61,284 bases of DNA, taken from Ruminococcus turbiniformis (GTDB lineage Bacteria; Bacillota; Clostridia; Lachnospirales; Lachnospiraceae). The stretch lies in NCBI RefSeq assembly GCF_020687545.1, contig NZ_JAJEQX010000025.1, forward strand, positions 1 to 61,284. The letters run 5' to 3'. This document shows positions 18,589 to 26,422 of this stretch, in pieces; position 1 is the first letter of the stretch, and each line of letters starts with the position of its first letter. The notes under the pieces are model-generated. The model searched no databases and had not been told where the DNA came from. It saw only the letters and a list, made by a program, of their open reading frames with translations. The position numbers and the translations under genes were made by a program.

Positions 18589-19509
18589 TTATCCCTGGAA
18601 CAGTCTGATCAGCTCCATCGTTTCCTTATTGACGACGATACCCGACTTTTTAAGCTGTTCCATACATCTGAAAAAACCCTCTCTGTCATTGTATGAAAAA
18701 TAATACTTCAGGCTTCCTATATAAGTATCCAGCTGGTAATCTCTGTTTTTCATTCCCCGGCGGGACCATTTTTCCGCCACAGGATATTCTTCGATATCAA
18801 TCAGATCTTCCATAAGCCATCTGTACTGCTGTCCCTCCACACGTTCCGGATGATATCGGAAAAGGATATCTCCGATCTCATCTTCCATGTAGATATAGGC
18901 CCGTTTTTCATCGCCCGTGAGAATATTCTGACAGAGCACTTCGTGGATATATTCAAGCAGCAGACTTCCCAGATCAAAGTCTTCCGGATCCGCCTTAAGC
19001 TTTGAATGCATATTCTGTACATTTCCTCTGAACTCTGACAGCACATCCATGATCACAGATGCGGCATAGTGGGACGTCTCTGAATCAGGATTGTCAAGCG
19101 CAATTGCAATCGCCCCAAGAGATCTCCTGATATCTTTCTTCAGCACATCCAGAAGAAGTTTTCTCCTTCTTCTGACATCACTGACCAGCAGCGTCTCCTG
19201 CATGGGCGCTATATTAATATCCCGCTCTATATCTGCGGGGGTATAGTTCTTCATCTTTGCTCTGCTGAATGAAACATCCGACATATCCACATCCCTCTTT
19301 GCAAAAATGATGTACAGAATATGAGAAAATCCCATAAACAACGGACCTATTACAGGGCATACAATCATCACAAATGCCGCCATAAAATACTTTGCCCTAT
19401 GTCCTCTATCTTTCTCCTTATTCTTCAGATGAAGAATTCCCCACAGCAGATAGACAATGGCAATAATCAGATTGATAATCAGAATAATAATCAGTAGTGC
19501 AAGCTGCAT
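18589..19509 (-). CDS. PelE-like membrane protein
   Basis: A 306-residue protein with two N-terminal transmembrane segments (residues about 2-25 and 42-70) followed by a soluble, mostly helical region that looks like degenerate tetratricopeptide repeats. A conserved RRRKLLLDVLKKD segment lies near residue 115. Size, topology and position directly after the pelD-like gene fit PelE, which links PelD to the PelF-PelG synthase complex at the inner face of the membrane. The sequence itself is weakly conserved in this family, so the call rests mainly on topology and gene order. Confidence 0.65.
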   Translation of the reverse strand: MQLALLIIILIINLIIAIVYLLWGILHLKNKEKDRGHRAKYFMAAFVMIVCPVIGPLFMGFSHILYIIFAKRDVDMSDVSFSRAKMKNYTPADIERDINIAPMQETLLVSDVRRRRKLLLDVLKKDIRRSLGAIAIALDNPDSETSHYAASVIMDVLSEFRGNVQNMHSKLKADPEDFDLGSLLLEYIHEVLCQNILTGDEKRAYIYMEDEIGDILFRYHPERVEGQQYRWLMEDLIDIEEYPVAEKWSRRGMKNRDYQLDTYIGSLKYYFSYNDREGFFRCMEQLKKSGIVVNKETMELIRLFQG

Positions 19510-19510
19510 A

Positions 19511-21712
19511 TCACATACTCTCTTTCAGACTGCATACAACTCCCTGCGAAGCGAAACGGCGTATAACAATATGTGCCTCCTGCGCATTGGAGTTGGCAAG
19601 AAGAATATAGATGTACCCGTCTTTCCCCACTCCGATACTGTCCGTTTCGCGAAGGTTCTTTAGCAGAATCTCATTGTAGTGTTTCAATTCCTTTTCATTC
19701 TTCTGCAGCACATCAACTGTTCCTGCAGACTGGATACAAATCAGTGCAGACTCTGCATAATCATGTTTACTGATTTCCATGCTCATCTTTACTTCTTCCT
19801 CAAACGCCTCTTCATTCAGAATACTTGTTTCCGGCAGATATCGTTTATCACTGAGAGCCTCCATATAAACATCTGAACGTGTAATAGCATTCTGGATCAT
19901 ATATCCAACAACCTTTAAAAGATTCATCTGATGAAGAGATATCTTTTCAAACGGGAGATTCCACACCATCAGGATATATTCCAGTTCATCCCCGTGCCGC
20001 AGGCCATAGGCCAGAACCGGCATTTCCTTCTTAAGCGAACGGTTGACGTAAACTTCATTTCTGGCAAGACTCTCTGACAGCTCTGTCTGTTCGGAATATT
20101 TAAGAGATTTGCCGAGCTGTCTTGCATCCTCTGTGGTAGCCACAAGGAGACGGCAGAAATCTGCATTTGACACTTTGTAAATTGCTGCATCTTCTGTCTC
20201 AAGCACCTGGCAGAGCACTCCTGCAGCCTGATACATTGCCTCTCCTGGATTCAGCTGTTCCAGACTTGCCGTCAGATTTTGCAGAACACCGAGGCTGTCG
20301 TCATAGGATACAATATGGTCCTCCAGTATATTCTTGACTTTCAGATTACTGCTGTTGATATCATAAATATCATCCAGCTGACCGGACAGAAATGCAATCT
20401 CCTCGTCCTTGTCATCCGTTATAATCTTCAATGTATCCCGGAGATGGCCGACCGCCATTCCGACGATAAAGAGCTGAGCCGTCCATATATAGATGTTATA
20501 ATCCACCAGAACTTCAATTGCTGTTCTGTAATATGCCTGCCGGTAAATAAATCCTAGTGTACTGAAAAACGCTGATACAATCGCCTGCCTTTTTCCAAAA
20601 AACACGGCAAACAAAACAACATACAGCAAAAAGATATCAATACGCCGAAAATATTCACTGTCCGCCGTACGGTTATTGATAAGAAATACAATGATAAAAC
20701 ATACAAAGTTTTCTATAAACGGCAGAACCGCAAAAAATGTTTTCTCAAACCGGCGGAACAGCCGTTGGAACCAATTTCCTTCCCGCTCTTCACGCCTCAG
20801 AAAATCATTTCTGTTTTTGTCCATATATTCCATCATCCTGCGGACTCTCTCGCCGTAGCTGAAGCGGGTCTCAATTCCAAATTCTTCTTTTACTCGCTCT
20901 CCGGACATAATATTTTTCTGTGTGAGACCGATTGTATTGTCTTTGACCGTCACTTTTCTGGACGATGTTTCTTTAATAATACGTGCAATTTCAATTTCAT
21001 TTTCTTCTTCAGAAGTCGTGATCTGATAAACGCTGTGTCGGTGCTCTCCCTTCTTAATAATCTCAAAAATTGCATAAACAGCATCTGCAATATACACAGA
21101 TGAGAAAATATGCTTCTCTGAAGCGGGAATCTTACGGTTTCTCAAAGCACTTAAGCAGAGCTGTGCATGTACCTCAGTCACCTCTTTGCGGTTTCGCGGA
21201 AGCCAGTACATATGATCAAGCCTCAAAACAACCGTATCCATATTTGTCGTCTCGCCATATCTGATCACAAGATTCTCCCCCTGTGTTACCAGCATTCCTT
21301 TTGTCGATACCGGTGAGGTGGACTGTCCCTCAGCTACCGGAGACGCATAGCTCTCCTCATATACCTCATGAGAAGAAATATACACAAATCTTGGAACGCC
21401 GAGCATCTGTGCAGCCATAAGTACGTTAACAAGGCTTGACATATAGTACATAGACTCTCTTCTTGTCTTTCCGCTGCTCAAATTGCTGTCATATGCACCC
21501 GTAAAAAGGATAATATCAGGAGCTGCACTGTCTATAATCTCCTTAATACTGTCCGTATCATATGTAAAGTCATACTGCTCAAAAACATATGGATGCCGTC
21601 TTGTCGGATTTTTACTGCCCGTAAGCAGATAGACTTCCCATCCTTCTTTATTGAATTTTTCGATCAACTGACTGGTAAATATACCGTAGCCCCCAACGAT
21701 TAATACATTCAC
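19511..21712 (-). CDS. pelD: SDR-PelD fusion, c-di-GMP receptor
   Basis: About 733 residues in three parts: an NAD(P)-binding epimerase/SDR domain (VLIVGGYGIFTSQL start, residues 1-about 300), about four transmembrane helices (320-430), then a GAF-like domain and a degenerate GGDEF domain at the C-terminus. In the last part RETD (688-691) is followed after five residues by KDGYI (697-701) in place of GGDEF. The RxxD inhibitory site that binds c-di-GMP is therefore kept while the catalytic motif is lost, which is the hallmark of PelD. It would activate PelF/PelG when c-di-GMP is high. I chose the GTG at 21712 (AAAAGGAAG upstream) over a TTG at 21736 without a ribosome site. Confidence 0.82.
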   Translation of the reverse strand: MNVLIVGGYGIFTSQLIEKFNKEGWEVYLLTGSKNPTRRHPYVFEQYDFTYDTDSIKEIIDSAAPDIILFTGAYDSNLSSGKTRRESMYYMSSLVNVLMAAQMLGVPRFVYISSHEVYEESYASPVAEGQSTSPVSTKGMLVTQGENLVIRYGETTNMDTVVLRLDHMYWLPRNRKEVTEVHAQLCLSALRNRKIPASEKHIFSSVYIADAVYAIFEIIKKGEHRHSVYQITTSEEENEIEIARIIKETSSRKVTVKDNTIGLTQKNIMSGERVKEEFGIETRFSYGERVRRMMEYMDKNRNDFLRREEREGNWFQRLFRRFEKTFFAVLPFIENFVCFIIVFLINNRTADSEYFRRIDIFLLYVVLFAVFFGKRQAIVSAFFSTLGFIYRQAYYRTAIEVLVDYNIYIWTAQLFIVGMAVGHLRDTLKIITDDKDEEIAFLSGQLDDIYDINSSNLKVKNILEDHIVSYDDSLGVLQNLTASLEQLNPGEAMYQAAGVLCQVLETEDAAIYKVSNADFCRLLVATTEDARQLGKSLKYSEQTELSESLARNEVYVNRSLKKEMPVLAYGLRHGDELEYILMVWNLPFEKISLHQMNLLKVVGYMIQNAITRSDVYMEALSDKRYLPETSILNEEAFEEEVKMSMEISKHDYAESALICIQSAGTVDVLQKNEKELKHYNEILLKNLRETDSIGVGKDGYIYILLANSNAQEAHIVIRRFASQGVVCSLKESM

Positions 21713-21728
21713 TTGTGCAATCTTCCTT

Positions 21729-22961
21729 TTATTCAAACATTTTCATCTGTTTCATCAAAGCATTTCGCTGCTTTGCACTTTTAATCACATCCGAAGTTTT
21801 TCCTCTTCCAAGCCCCCGGTTATTCCGGAGAAAAATTGCGATCGTCACAGTCCAGAGAACCGGCCAGACTATCACAAGTTTTCTGAGACGCGGAAATCTC
21901 TTGCGCATCACTCTGTGCACCTCATATACATAAGACTTCAGGATATTGGAACTGCCTTTAAGAATTACCACTCGGGAGTTTACTCCCCTGCCGAACTCTC
22001 CGCCTTCTATTATATCCCGGTACAGCTTCTCTTCGCTGCCTTTATATTCCTCTCCATTGATTTCTTCCAACCATGGAACGCATTTATACGGAAGCCCCAT
22101 ATGTCTGACGCACAGCTGTGTCACCGTCCATGCGAACCCTGTAAGCCCTGTATCCTCAAGATATCTGAGGAACACCTCTGTTTCAACGTCTCCGGTTTTT
22201 TTTCTCCAGAATACACTCCAATCACACAGCATTCTCAACCCAAAGCCTGCATTTACAAAGTGCTGTGCCATATGAAGAAGCAGCTGAAGCGCATTTTCTG
22301 CAGGTGGGAGGACCGGAATCTTCTGTCCGGCCGCCAGATAGCAGTCCGGTCTGTATGAAAGTTCCGAATAGATATCCCTTATGGCCTTTTCTGATGCTGA
22401 ATCGGATAGGAAGTCACATGGTCTCCAGTGAAGTTCAAGAAGGCATATCTTGTTCCCCATTTTTTTCGTCCACCCGCTGTGGAACTCCGCCAGTCCCTTT
22501 TCCGATTCAAATCCCTTCTCTCTTAATATGCATTCTGCCCGTCCAAACGCTTTTCTGTCCGGAATATAGATATCCGCATCAGCAAGTTTTCTCATTTCTT
22601 CCGAGGGATACAGGGAATTTAGTGAAATACCCTTTAGGACATATGCACTGATACCAGCATTCTTCAGAAGGGAAAGTACATATGTAGTAAATGAAAGCAG
22701 AGTATAGTATTGAAGCGAAAGCTGAATTTTTGCATTCTGAAACTTTTCTCTAATCTCCCGCGGAATGTCCTTCACGCCGAATTTATCAAGACCGGCTGAC
22801 ACGACTCCCCATATCTGATGCAGTTCTGCACAACGCCACAATTCAGTCCAGTCCTTTTCAGTCATAGTTGCAAGCATAGTCTCTGTCTGTTCTGTTATCT
22901 CACAGTTCTCCGAGAGACCGGCGGTTATGAGGGCATCCAATATGTTATTGTTTATACACAT
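21729..22961 (-). CDS. NTP_transf_5-type nucleotidyltransferase
   Basis: A 410-residue protein of the uncharacterised nucleotidyltransferase family (NTP_transf_5). The pattern AYVLKGISLNSLYPSEEMR, followed by ADADIYIP and later LLELHWR, gives the expected Lys-Gly, Arg and Asp-x-Asp positions of a polymerase-beta-like nucleotide-binding fold. Relatives accompany HPr-kinase-like and PqqD-like proteins in lasso-peptide and polysaccharide clusters; their reaction is not generally known. It is the first gene of the long operon, starting at the ATG at 22961 after GGGGGGAT. The downstream pelD frame overlaps its last codons. Confidence 0.78.
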   Translation of the reverse strand: MCINNNILDALITAGLSENCEITEQTETMLATMTEKDWTELWRCAELHQIWGVVSAGLDKFGVKDIPREIREKFQNAKIQLSLQYYTLLSFTTYVLSLLKNAGISAYVLKGISLNSLYPSEEMRKLADADIYIPDRKAFGRAECILREKGFESEKGLAEFHSGWTKKMGNKICLLELHWRPCDFLSDSASEKAIRDIYSELSYRPDCYLAAGQKIPVLPPAENALQLLLHMAQHFVNAGFGLRMLCDWSVFWRKKTGDVETEVFLRYLEDTGLTGFAWTVTQLCVRHMGLPYKCVPWLEEINGEEYKGSEEKLYRDIIEGGEFGRGVNSRVVILKGSSNILKSYVYEVHRVMRKRFPRLRKLVIVWPVLWTVTIAIFLRNNRGLGRGKTSDVIKSAKQRNALMKQMKMFE

Positions 22962-22995
22962 GCATATAATCCCCCCATTGTTAATAATATTCTTA

Positions 22996-23024
22996 ATTAT
23001 ACGTCACTTCACAGAAAAACTCAA
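22996..23024 (-). promoter_or_regulatory. Predicted sigma-A promoter of the exopolysaccharide operon
   Basis: Read on the minus strand, TTGAGT (23024-23019) and TATAAT (23001-22996) are separated by exactly 17 bases. Transcription would start near 22989, about 28 bases before the ATG at 22961. No other strong promoter was seen between the tightly packed genes downstream, so this may drive the whole region down to 192. Confidence 0.7.
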
Positions 23025-23076
23025 TATTTTCCTTTATTTCACACAAAATCCACATAATCGTTCAGACAAGGAGCAT

Positions 23077-23111
23077 GTCAGACCGCAGTCTGTCACAGTC
23101 TGCAGTCTGAC
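23077..23111. repeat. Inverted repeat with 16-bp arms
   Basis: The arms match at 14 of 16 positions around a 3-base centre. It lies in the divergent space between the two promoters and has no T tract, so a terminator is unlikely. It could be a protein-binding site for the exopolysaccharide operon or the sdpR operon, or a transcript hairpin; nothing in the sequence decides this. Confidence 0.5.
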
Positions 23112-23134
23112 TATTTAGATCTTTTTCTAAATAG
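23111..23134. promoter_or_regulatory. Upstream SdpR-type operator palindrome
   Basis: A 24-bp palindrome, CTATTTAGA-N6-TCTAAATAG, placed directly upstream of the -35 element of the sdpR promoter. It shares its half-sites with a second palindrome at 23167-23190. Autorepression by the ArsR-type regulator encoded next to it is the likely use. Confidence 0.7.
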
Positions 23135-23137
23135 CTC

Positions 23138-23166
23138 TTGACTTCGGCCTCCACTGGTGCTATACA
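23138..23166 (+). promoter_or_regulatory. Predicted promoter of sdpR-sdpI
   Basis: TTGACT at 23138-23143 and TATACA at 23161-23166 with a 17-base spacer. It is bracketed by two near-identical palindromes, one immediately before the -35 and one covering the expected start of transcription. Confidence 0.75.
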
Positions 23167-23190
23167 GTATTTAGAAACTTTTCTAAATAC
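23167..23190. promoter_or_regulatory. Downstream SdpR-type operator palindrome
   Basis: A 24-bp palindrome, GTATTTAGA-N6-TCTAAATAC, over the expected transcription start of sdpR-sdpI. It repeats the 9-base half-sites of the palindrome at 23111-23134 (centres 56 bp apart), as expected for co-operative binding by a dimeric repressor. Confidence 0.7.
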
Positions 23191-23209
23191 TGATCAAAGG
23201 AGTGATTCA

Positions 23210-23476
23210 TTGAGTTTTGCAGAGACATTCAAAGCGCTTTCCGATCCCGCAAGGAGGCAGATTCTTGAGCTTTTAAAAAACGGACGCCTGTCTGCCGGAG
23301 AGATCGCCAGCCACTTTGACATGACACAGGCGACGGTCTCCTATCACCTGAAAATTCTCAGGAAAGCGGATCTTGTTCGCGAAAGCAGGGAAAAGAATTT
23401 CATTTTTTACGAACTGAATCTGACAGTTGTGGAAGAGCTCATGGTGTGGCTGTCAGAACTGAAAGGAGATGCCTGA
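23210..23476 (+). CDS. sdpR: ArsR-family autorepressor, SdpR type
   Basis: An 88-residue winged-helix regulator. SFAETFKALSDPARRQILELL is the typical ArsR start, and MTQATVSYHLKILRKADLV is the recognition helix region. No metal-binding cysteine motif (CxC) is present, in line with SdpR, which is controlled by capture at the membrane by SdpI and not by metal. The start is a TTG at 23210, seven bases after AAAGGAG; the open frame extends to 23138 but that would overlap the promoter. Two bases separate it from sdpI, so the pair form an operon. The flanking palindromes are its likely operators. Confidence 0.85.
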   Translation: MSFAETFKALSDPARRQILELLKNGRLSAGEIASHFDMTQATVSYHLKILRKADLVRESREKNFIFYELNLTVVEELMVWLSELKGDA

Positions 23477-23478
23477 AT

Positions 23479-24138
23479 ATGAAAAACGTGAAAACATACG
23501 GAAAGACTGTTATTATCACTACGCTGATCACTCTGCTTCCAATTGTGATCGGCCTGATACTCTGGGACCGGCTGCCGGATACCATCGCCACCCACTGGGG
23601 CGCAGACGGGGAGGCCAACGGCTGGTCTGACAAGGCGCACGCCGTCTTTTTCCTGCCGTGTATGCTGGCAGTGATCCATCTGATCGCAGCCGCAGTTGTC
23701 CTTGCCGATCCGAAGAGGAAAAATATACACAGAAAACCGATGATGCTGACACTCTGGATCGTGCCCGTCATCTCACTCATTACCAACGGCAGCACTTATG
23801 TCATTGCCCTGGGCGCGGATCTTAATATGAGCGTTTTCCTCTGCCTTGTAATCGGAATCGTCTTTATCCTGCTGGGCAACTACATGCCGAAGCTTCAGCA
23901 GAATTATACCGTGGGGATCAAAGTTCCCTGGACGCTCAACAGCGAGGAAAACTGGAACCGCACCCACCGGCTGGCAGGCAAGATGTTTGTCCTGGGCGGC
24001 ATTATCATTGCCGTCAGTGGTTTCATCAGCACATTTGCCGGGGACAGCGCCGTGTTCCTCGTCATGGTTGCGATCGCAATTATCTGCTGTCTGATTCCGG
24101 CCGGATATTCCTTCTGGCTTTTCAAGAAAGGAATATAG
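23479..24138 (+). CDS. sdpI: SdpI-family membrane protein
   Basis: A 219-residue membrane protein with six or so helices. It has the DUF1648 pattern LPDTIATHWGADGEANGWSDK in the first half and an SdpI domain with the WTLNSEENWNRTHRLAGK motif in the second. In Bacillus, SdpI gives immunity to the SDP toxin and also sequesters SdpR. Homologues in Clostridia without an SDP toxin, as here, may sense other membrane-active peptides. ATG at 23479 follows GAAAGGAG. Confidence 0.87.
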   Translation: MKNVKTYGKTVIITTLITLLPIVIGLILWDRLPDTIATHWGADGEANGWSDKAHAVFFLPCMLAVIHLIAAAVVLADPKRKNIHRKPMMLTLWIVPVISLITNGSTYVIALGADLNMSVFLCLVIGIVFILLGNYMPKLQQNYTVGIKVPWTLNSEENWNRTHRLAGKMFVLGGIIIAVSGFISTFAGDSAVFLVMVAIAIICCLIPAGYSFWLFKKGI

Positions 24139-24222
24139 CAGGATTCTGCAATATTTTTGCAGTATTATGCAAGTCCTCCTTTTGAAAAAGCATTATAATA
24201 CAATTCATACAGTGTACAGCGC

Positions 24223-24256
24223 AGCCCCTCCCCGCAAAAGCACTCCTGGAGGGGCT
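24223..24256. terminator. Hairpin between sdpI and the alpha-glucosidase gene
   Basis: A 9-bp GC-rich stem (AGCCCCTCC / GGAGGGGCT) with a 16-base loop, followed by only a short T run. It may terminate sdpR-sdpI. A TATAAT at 24194-24199 lies just before it, so it could also sit in the leader of the alpha-glucosidase mRNA; no good -35 element was found for that. Confidence 0.5.
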
Positions 24257-24300
24257 TTACACGTAAAACAGCATGCACAGATTCACAAGGAGGAAGCATC

Positions 24301-26292
24301 ATGGTACGAAAATTTATTTACGGAACACCATTTGAGACGGAAGCAGTCACCGCCGATATTCCTGTGGAAAACGGTTCTCCCGCATACGGGGAACTCTGCA
24401 CGGAAAACGGGTTTGGCTTCCGCTATATTATGGAAGACGACGATATTATATACGGGCTGGGCGAAGCAAACAGGGGCATCAACAAACGGGGCTACTGCTA
24501 CACAAGCTGGTGCACGGATGATCCGAACCACACAGAGGACAAACATTCACTTTACGGCGCGCATAATTTTCTCATCGTATCGGGCACGCAGACGTTCGGC
24601 CTGTTTTTTGACTATCCGGGGAAAATCACCTTTGATATCGGCTATACCAAGTCAGATACTCTGGATGTGTTCTGCGACTCGGCTGATCTCGCTCTGTACG
24701 TTATAGACGGCACGGATCCATACGACATCGTAAAACAGTTCCGCCGCATCATCGGCAGAAGCTATATTCCGCCGAAATTTGCCTTTGGTTTCGGGCAGAG
24801 CCGGTGGGGGTACAAAACGCCGGATGACTTCAGAGAAGTGGCGGATAACTACCGCAACCGACACCTCCCCCTGGATATGATCTATATGGATATCGACTAC
24901 ATGGATTCCTACAAGGACTTTACTCTGAACGATGATTTCCGTGATTTTCCGGAATTTGTACAGGAAATGAAAGACCGGAATATCCGGCTGATCCCGATCA
25001 TCGACGCAGGCGTCAAGATCGAGGACGGGTACAGCGTATACGAGGAGGGCGTGAAAAACCGCTATTTCTGCCAGAGAGAGGACGGCAGCGATTTCGTGGC
25101 GGCAGTATGGCCAGGTGATACCCACCTGCCGGATGTGCTTAACCCGGAGGCGCGGAAATGGTTCGGGGACAAATATCGTTTTCTCACAGATCAGGGAATC
25201 GAAGGGTTCTGGAACGATATGAACGAACCCGCCATCTTTTACTCAAAAGAAGGTCTTGCTGAGGCGAAAGAGCTGGCGCGCAGCTTTTCGGAAGAATCAG
25301 GCGGAGAAGCCGGCGTGTGGGAGATGGGGAACAAGCTCGCTTCCATCGCCAACAGCGAGGAAGACTACAGACGGTTCTTCCACAGAATCGGAGACAAAAA
25401 AGTCCGCCACGACAAAGTTCACAACCTGTTCGGATTCAATATGACAAGAGCTGCCTCGGAGGCATTTGACCGCATCGATCCTGAAAAACGTTTCCTCATG
25501 TTCTCCCGCTCCTCCTACGTCGGAATGCACCGGTACGGCGGCGTGTGGACCGGAGACAACAAATCCTGGTGGTCCCACATTCTCCTCAATCTGAAGATGA
25601 TGCCGTCGCTTAATATGTGCGGCTTCCTCTATGCCGGAGCAGATCTCGGCGGATTCGGGGATAACACGACAAGAGATCTTCTGCTGCGCTTCCTGGCACT
25701 TGGCGTATTCACTCCGCTGATGCGCGACCACGCGGCTGCGGGCACAAGAGAGCAGGAGTGCTACCGCTTTGAGCACACGGAAGATTTCCGCCATGTGCTC
25801 GGCGTAAGATACCGGCTGCTGCCTTACCTGTACAGCGAGTACATGAAAGCGGCGCTCACCGACGACATGTATTTCAAGCCGCTCTCCTTCGTCTGGCCGG
25901 ATGACCGGACAGCGCGGCGCATCGAAGACCAGCTCGTGATCGGAAATGAGATCATGATCGCCCCTGTCTATGAGCAGAACGCAGACGGCCGCTACGTCTA
26001 TCTTCCGGAGGATATGAAATTTATAAAATTCCTTCCGGACGGCACCATCTCGGAAGAGATGCGCAGCCGTGGAGTCCACCGCATTGACGTGGCACTCAAT
26101 GAAGTCCCGCTCTTTGTCCGCTCCGGGAAATGCATCCCTGTGGCGGATGCAGCCGAGTGTGTGGCTGACGTAGACAGTACCCGCCTGAACATGATCGGAT
26201 TTGAAGGTGCAGAATATACGCTCTACGACGATGACGGAATCCATAAGGATTACGATCTGGAGAAGAACTGCAAGGTTCTGAAGATGGAATAA
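24301..26292 (+). CDS. GH31 alpha-glucosidase
   Basis: A 663-residue family 31 glycoside hydrolase. The nucleophile motif GFWNDMNEP places the catalytic aspartate at residue 306; the acid/base motif GGVWTGDN places it at 419. The substrate-binding stretch YMDIDYMDSYKDFT (about 196-210) is also present. There is no signal peptide, so it acts in the cytoplasm on alpha-linked di- or oligosaccharides, retaining the anomeric form. The ATG follows CAAGGAGGAAGC. It stands alone, with a shared terminator after it. Within GH31, specificity (maltose, isomaltose, sulfoquinovose and others) is not certain, though the overall pattern fits a typical alpha-glucosidase. Confidence 0.92.
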   Translation: MVRKFIYGTPFETEAVTADIPVENGSPAYGELCTENGFGFRYIMEDDDIIYGLGEANRGINKRGYCYTSWCTDDPNHTEDKHSLYGAHNFLIVSGTQTFGLFFDYPGKITFDIGYTKSDTLDVFCDSADLALYVIDGTDPYDIVKQFRRIIGRSYIPPKFAFGFGQSRWGYKTPDDFREVADNYRNRHLPLDMIYMDIDYMDSYKDFTLNDDFRDFPEFVQEMKDRNIRLIPIIDAGVKIEDGYSVYEEGVKNRYFCQREDGSDFVAAVWPGDTHLPDVLNPEARKWFGDKYRFLTDQGIEGFWNDMNEPAIFYSKEGLAEAKELARSFSEESGGEAGVWEMGNKLASIANSEEDYRRFFHRIGDKKVRHDKVHNLFGFNMTRAASEAFDRIDPEKRFLMFSRSSYVGMHRYGGVWTGDNKSWWSHILLNLKMMPSLNMCGFLYAGADLGGFGDNTTRDLLLRFLALGVFTPLMRDHAAAGTREQECYRFEHTEDFRHVLGVRYRLLPYLYSEYMKAALTDDMYFKPLSFVWPDDRTARRIEDQLVIGNEIMIAPVYEQNADGRYVYLPEDMKFIKFLPDGTISEEMRSRGVHRIDVALNEVPLFVRSGKCIPVADAAECVADVDSTRLNMIGFEGAEYTLYDDDGIHKDYDLEKNCKVLKME

Positions 26293-26346
26293 ATCATAAA
26301 ATAATCAATGGAATAACCTCCGGAACCATTACCGGAAAACAACTTA

Positions 26347-26396
26347 AAAAGGCGTCCTGTCAGACTTTTGTTTTTCCGTCTGATAGAACGCCTTTT
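26347..26396. terminator. Bidirectional terminator between GH31 gene and aspS
   Basis: A 19-base stem (AAAAGGCGT...TCAGAC paired with GTCTGA...ACGCCTTTT, two mismatches) around a T-rich loop. The A and T runs at each end allow it to work in both directions, serving the converging GH31 gene and the hisS-aspS operon. Confidence 0.8.
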
Positions 26397-26422
26397 CATT
26401 AATACTCTTCTTAATTCTATTC

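Noticed and set aside
2732..22961. Lasso peptide biosynthetic cluster
   Set aside because: The kinase, PqqD, nucleotidyltransferase and exporter fit, but precursor, leader protease and cyclase are absent.
22940..23209. Small peptide precursor gene upstream of the operon
   Set aside because: The frames in the leader are only a few codons long (for example ATG at 22965 with a stop after six codons) and lack features of a precursor.
24194..24199. Promoter for the GH31 gene at TATAAT
   Set aside because: No acceptable -35 at 16-18 bases and no extended -10, so not listed as a feature.
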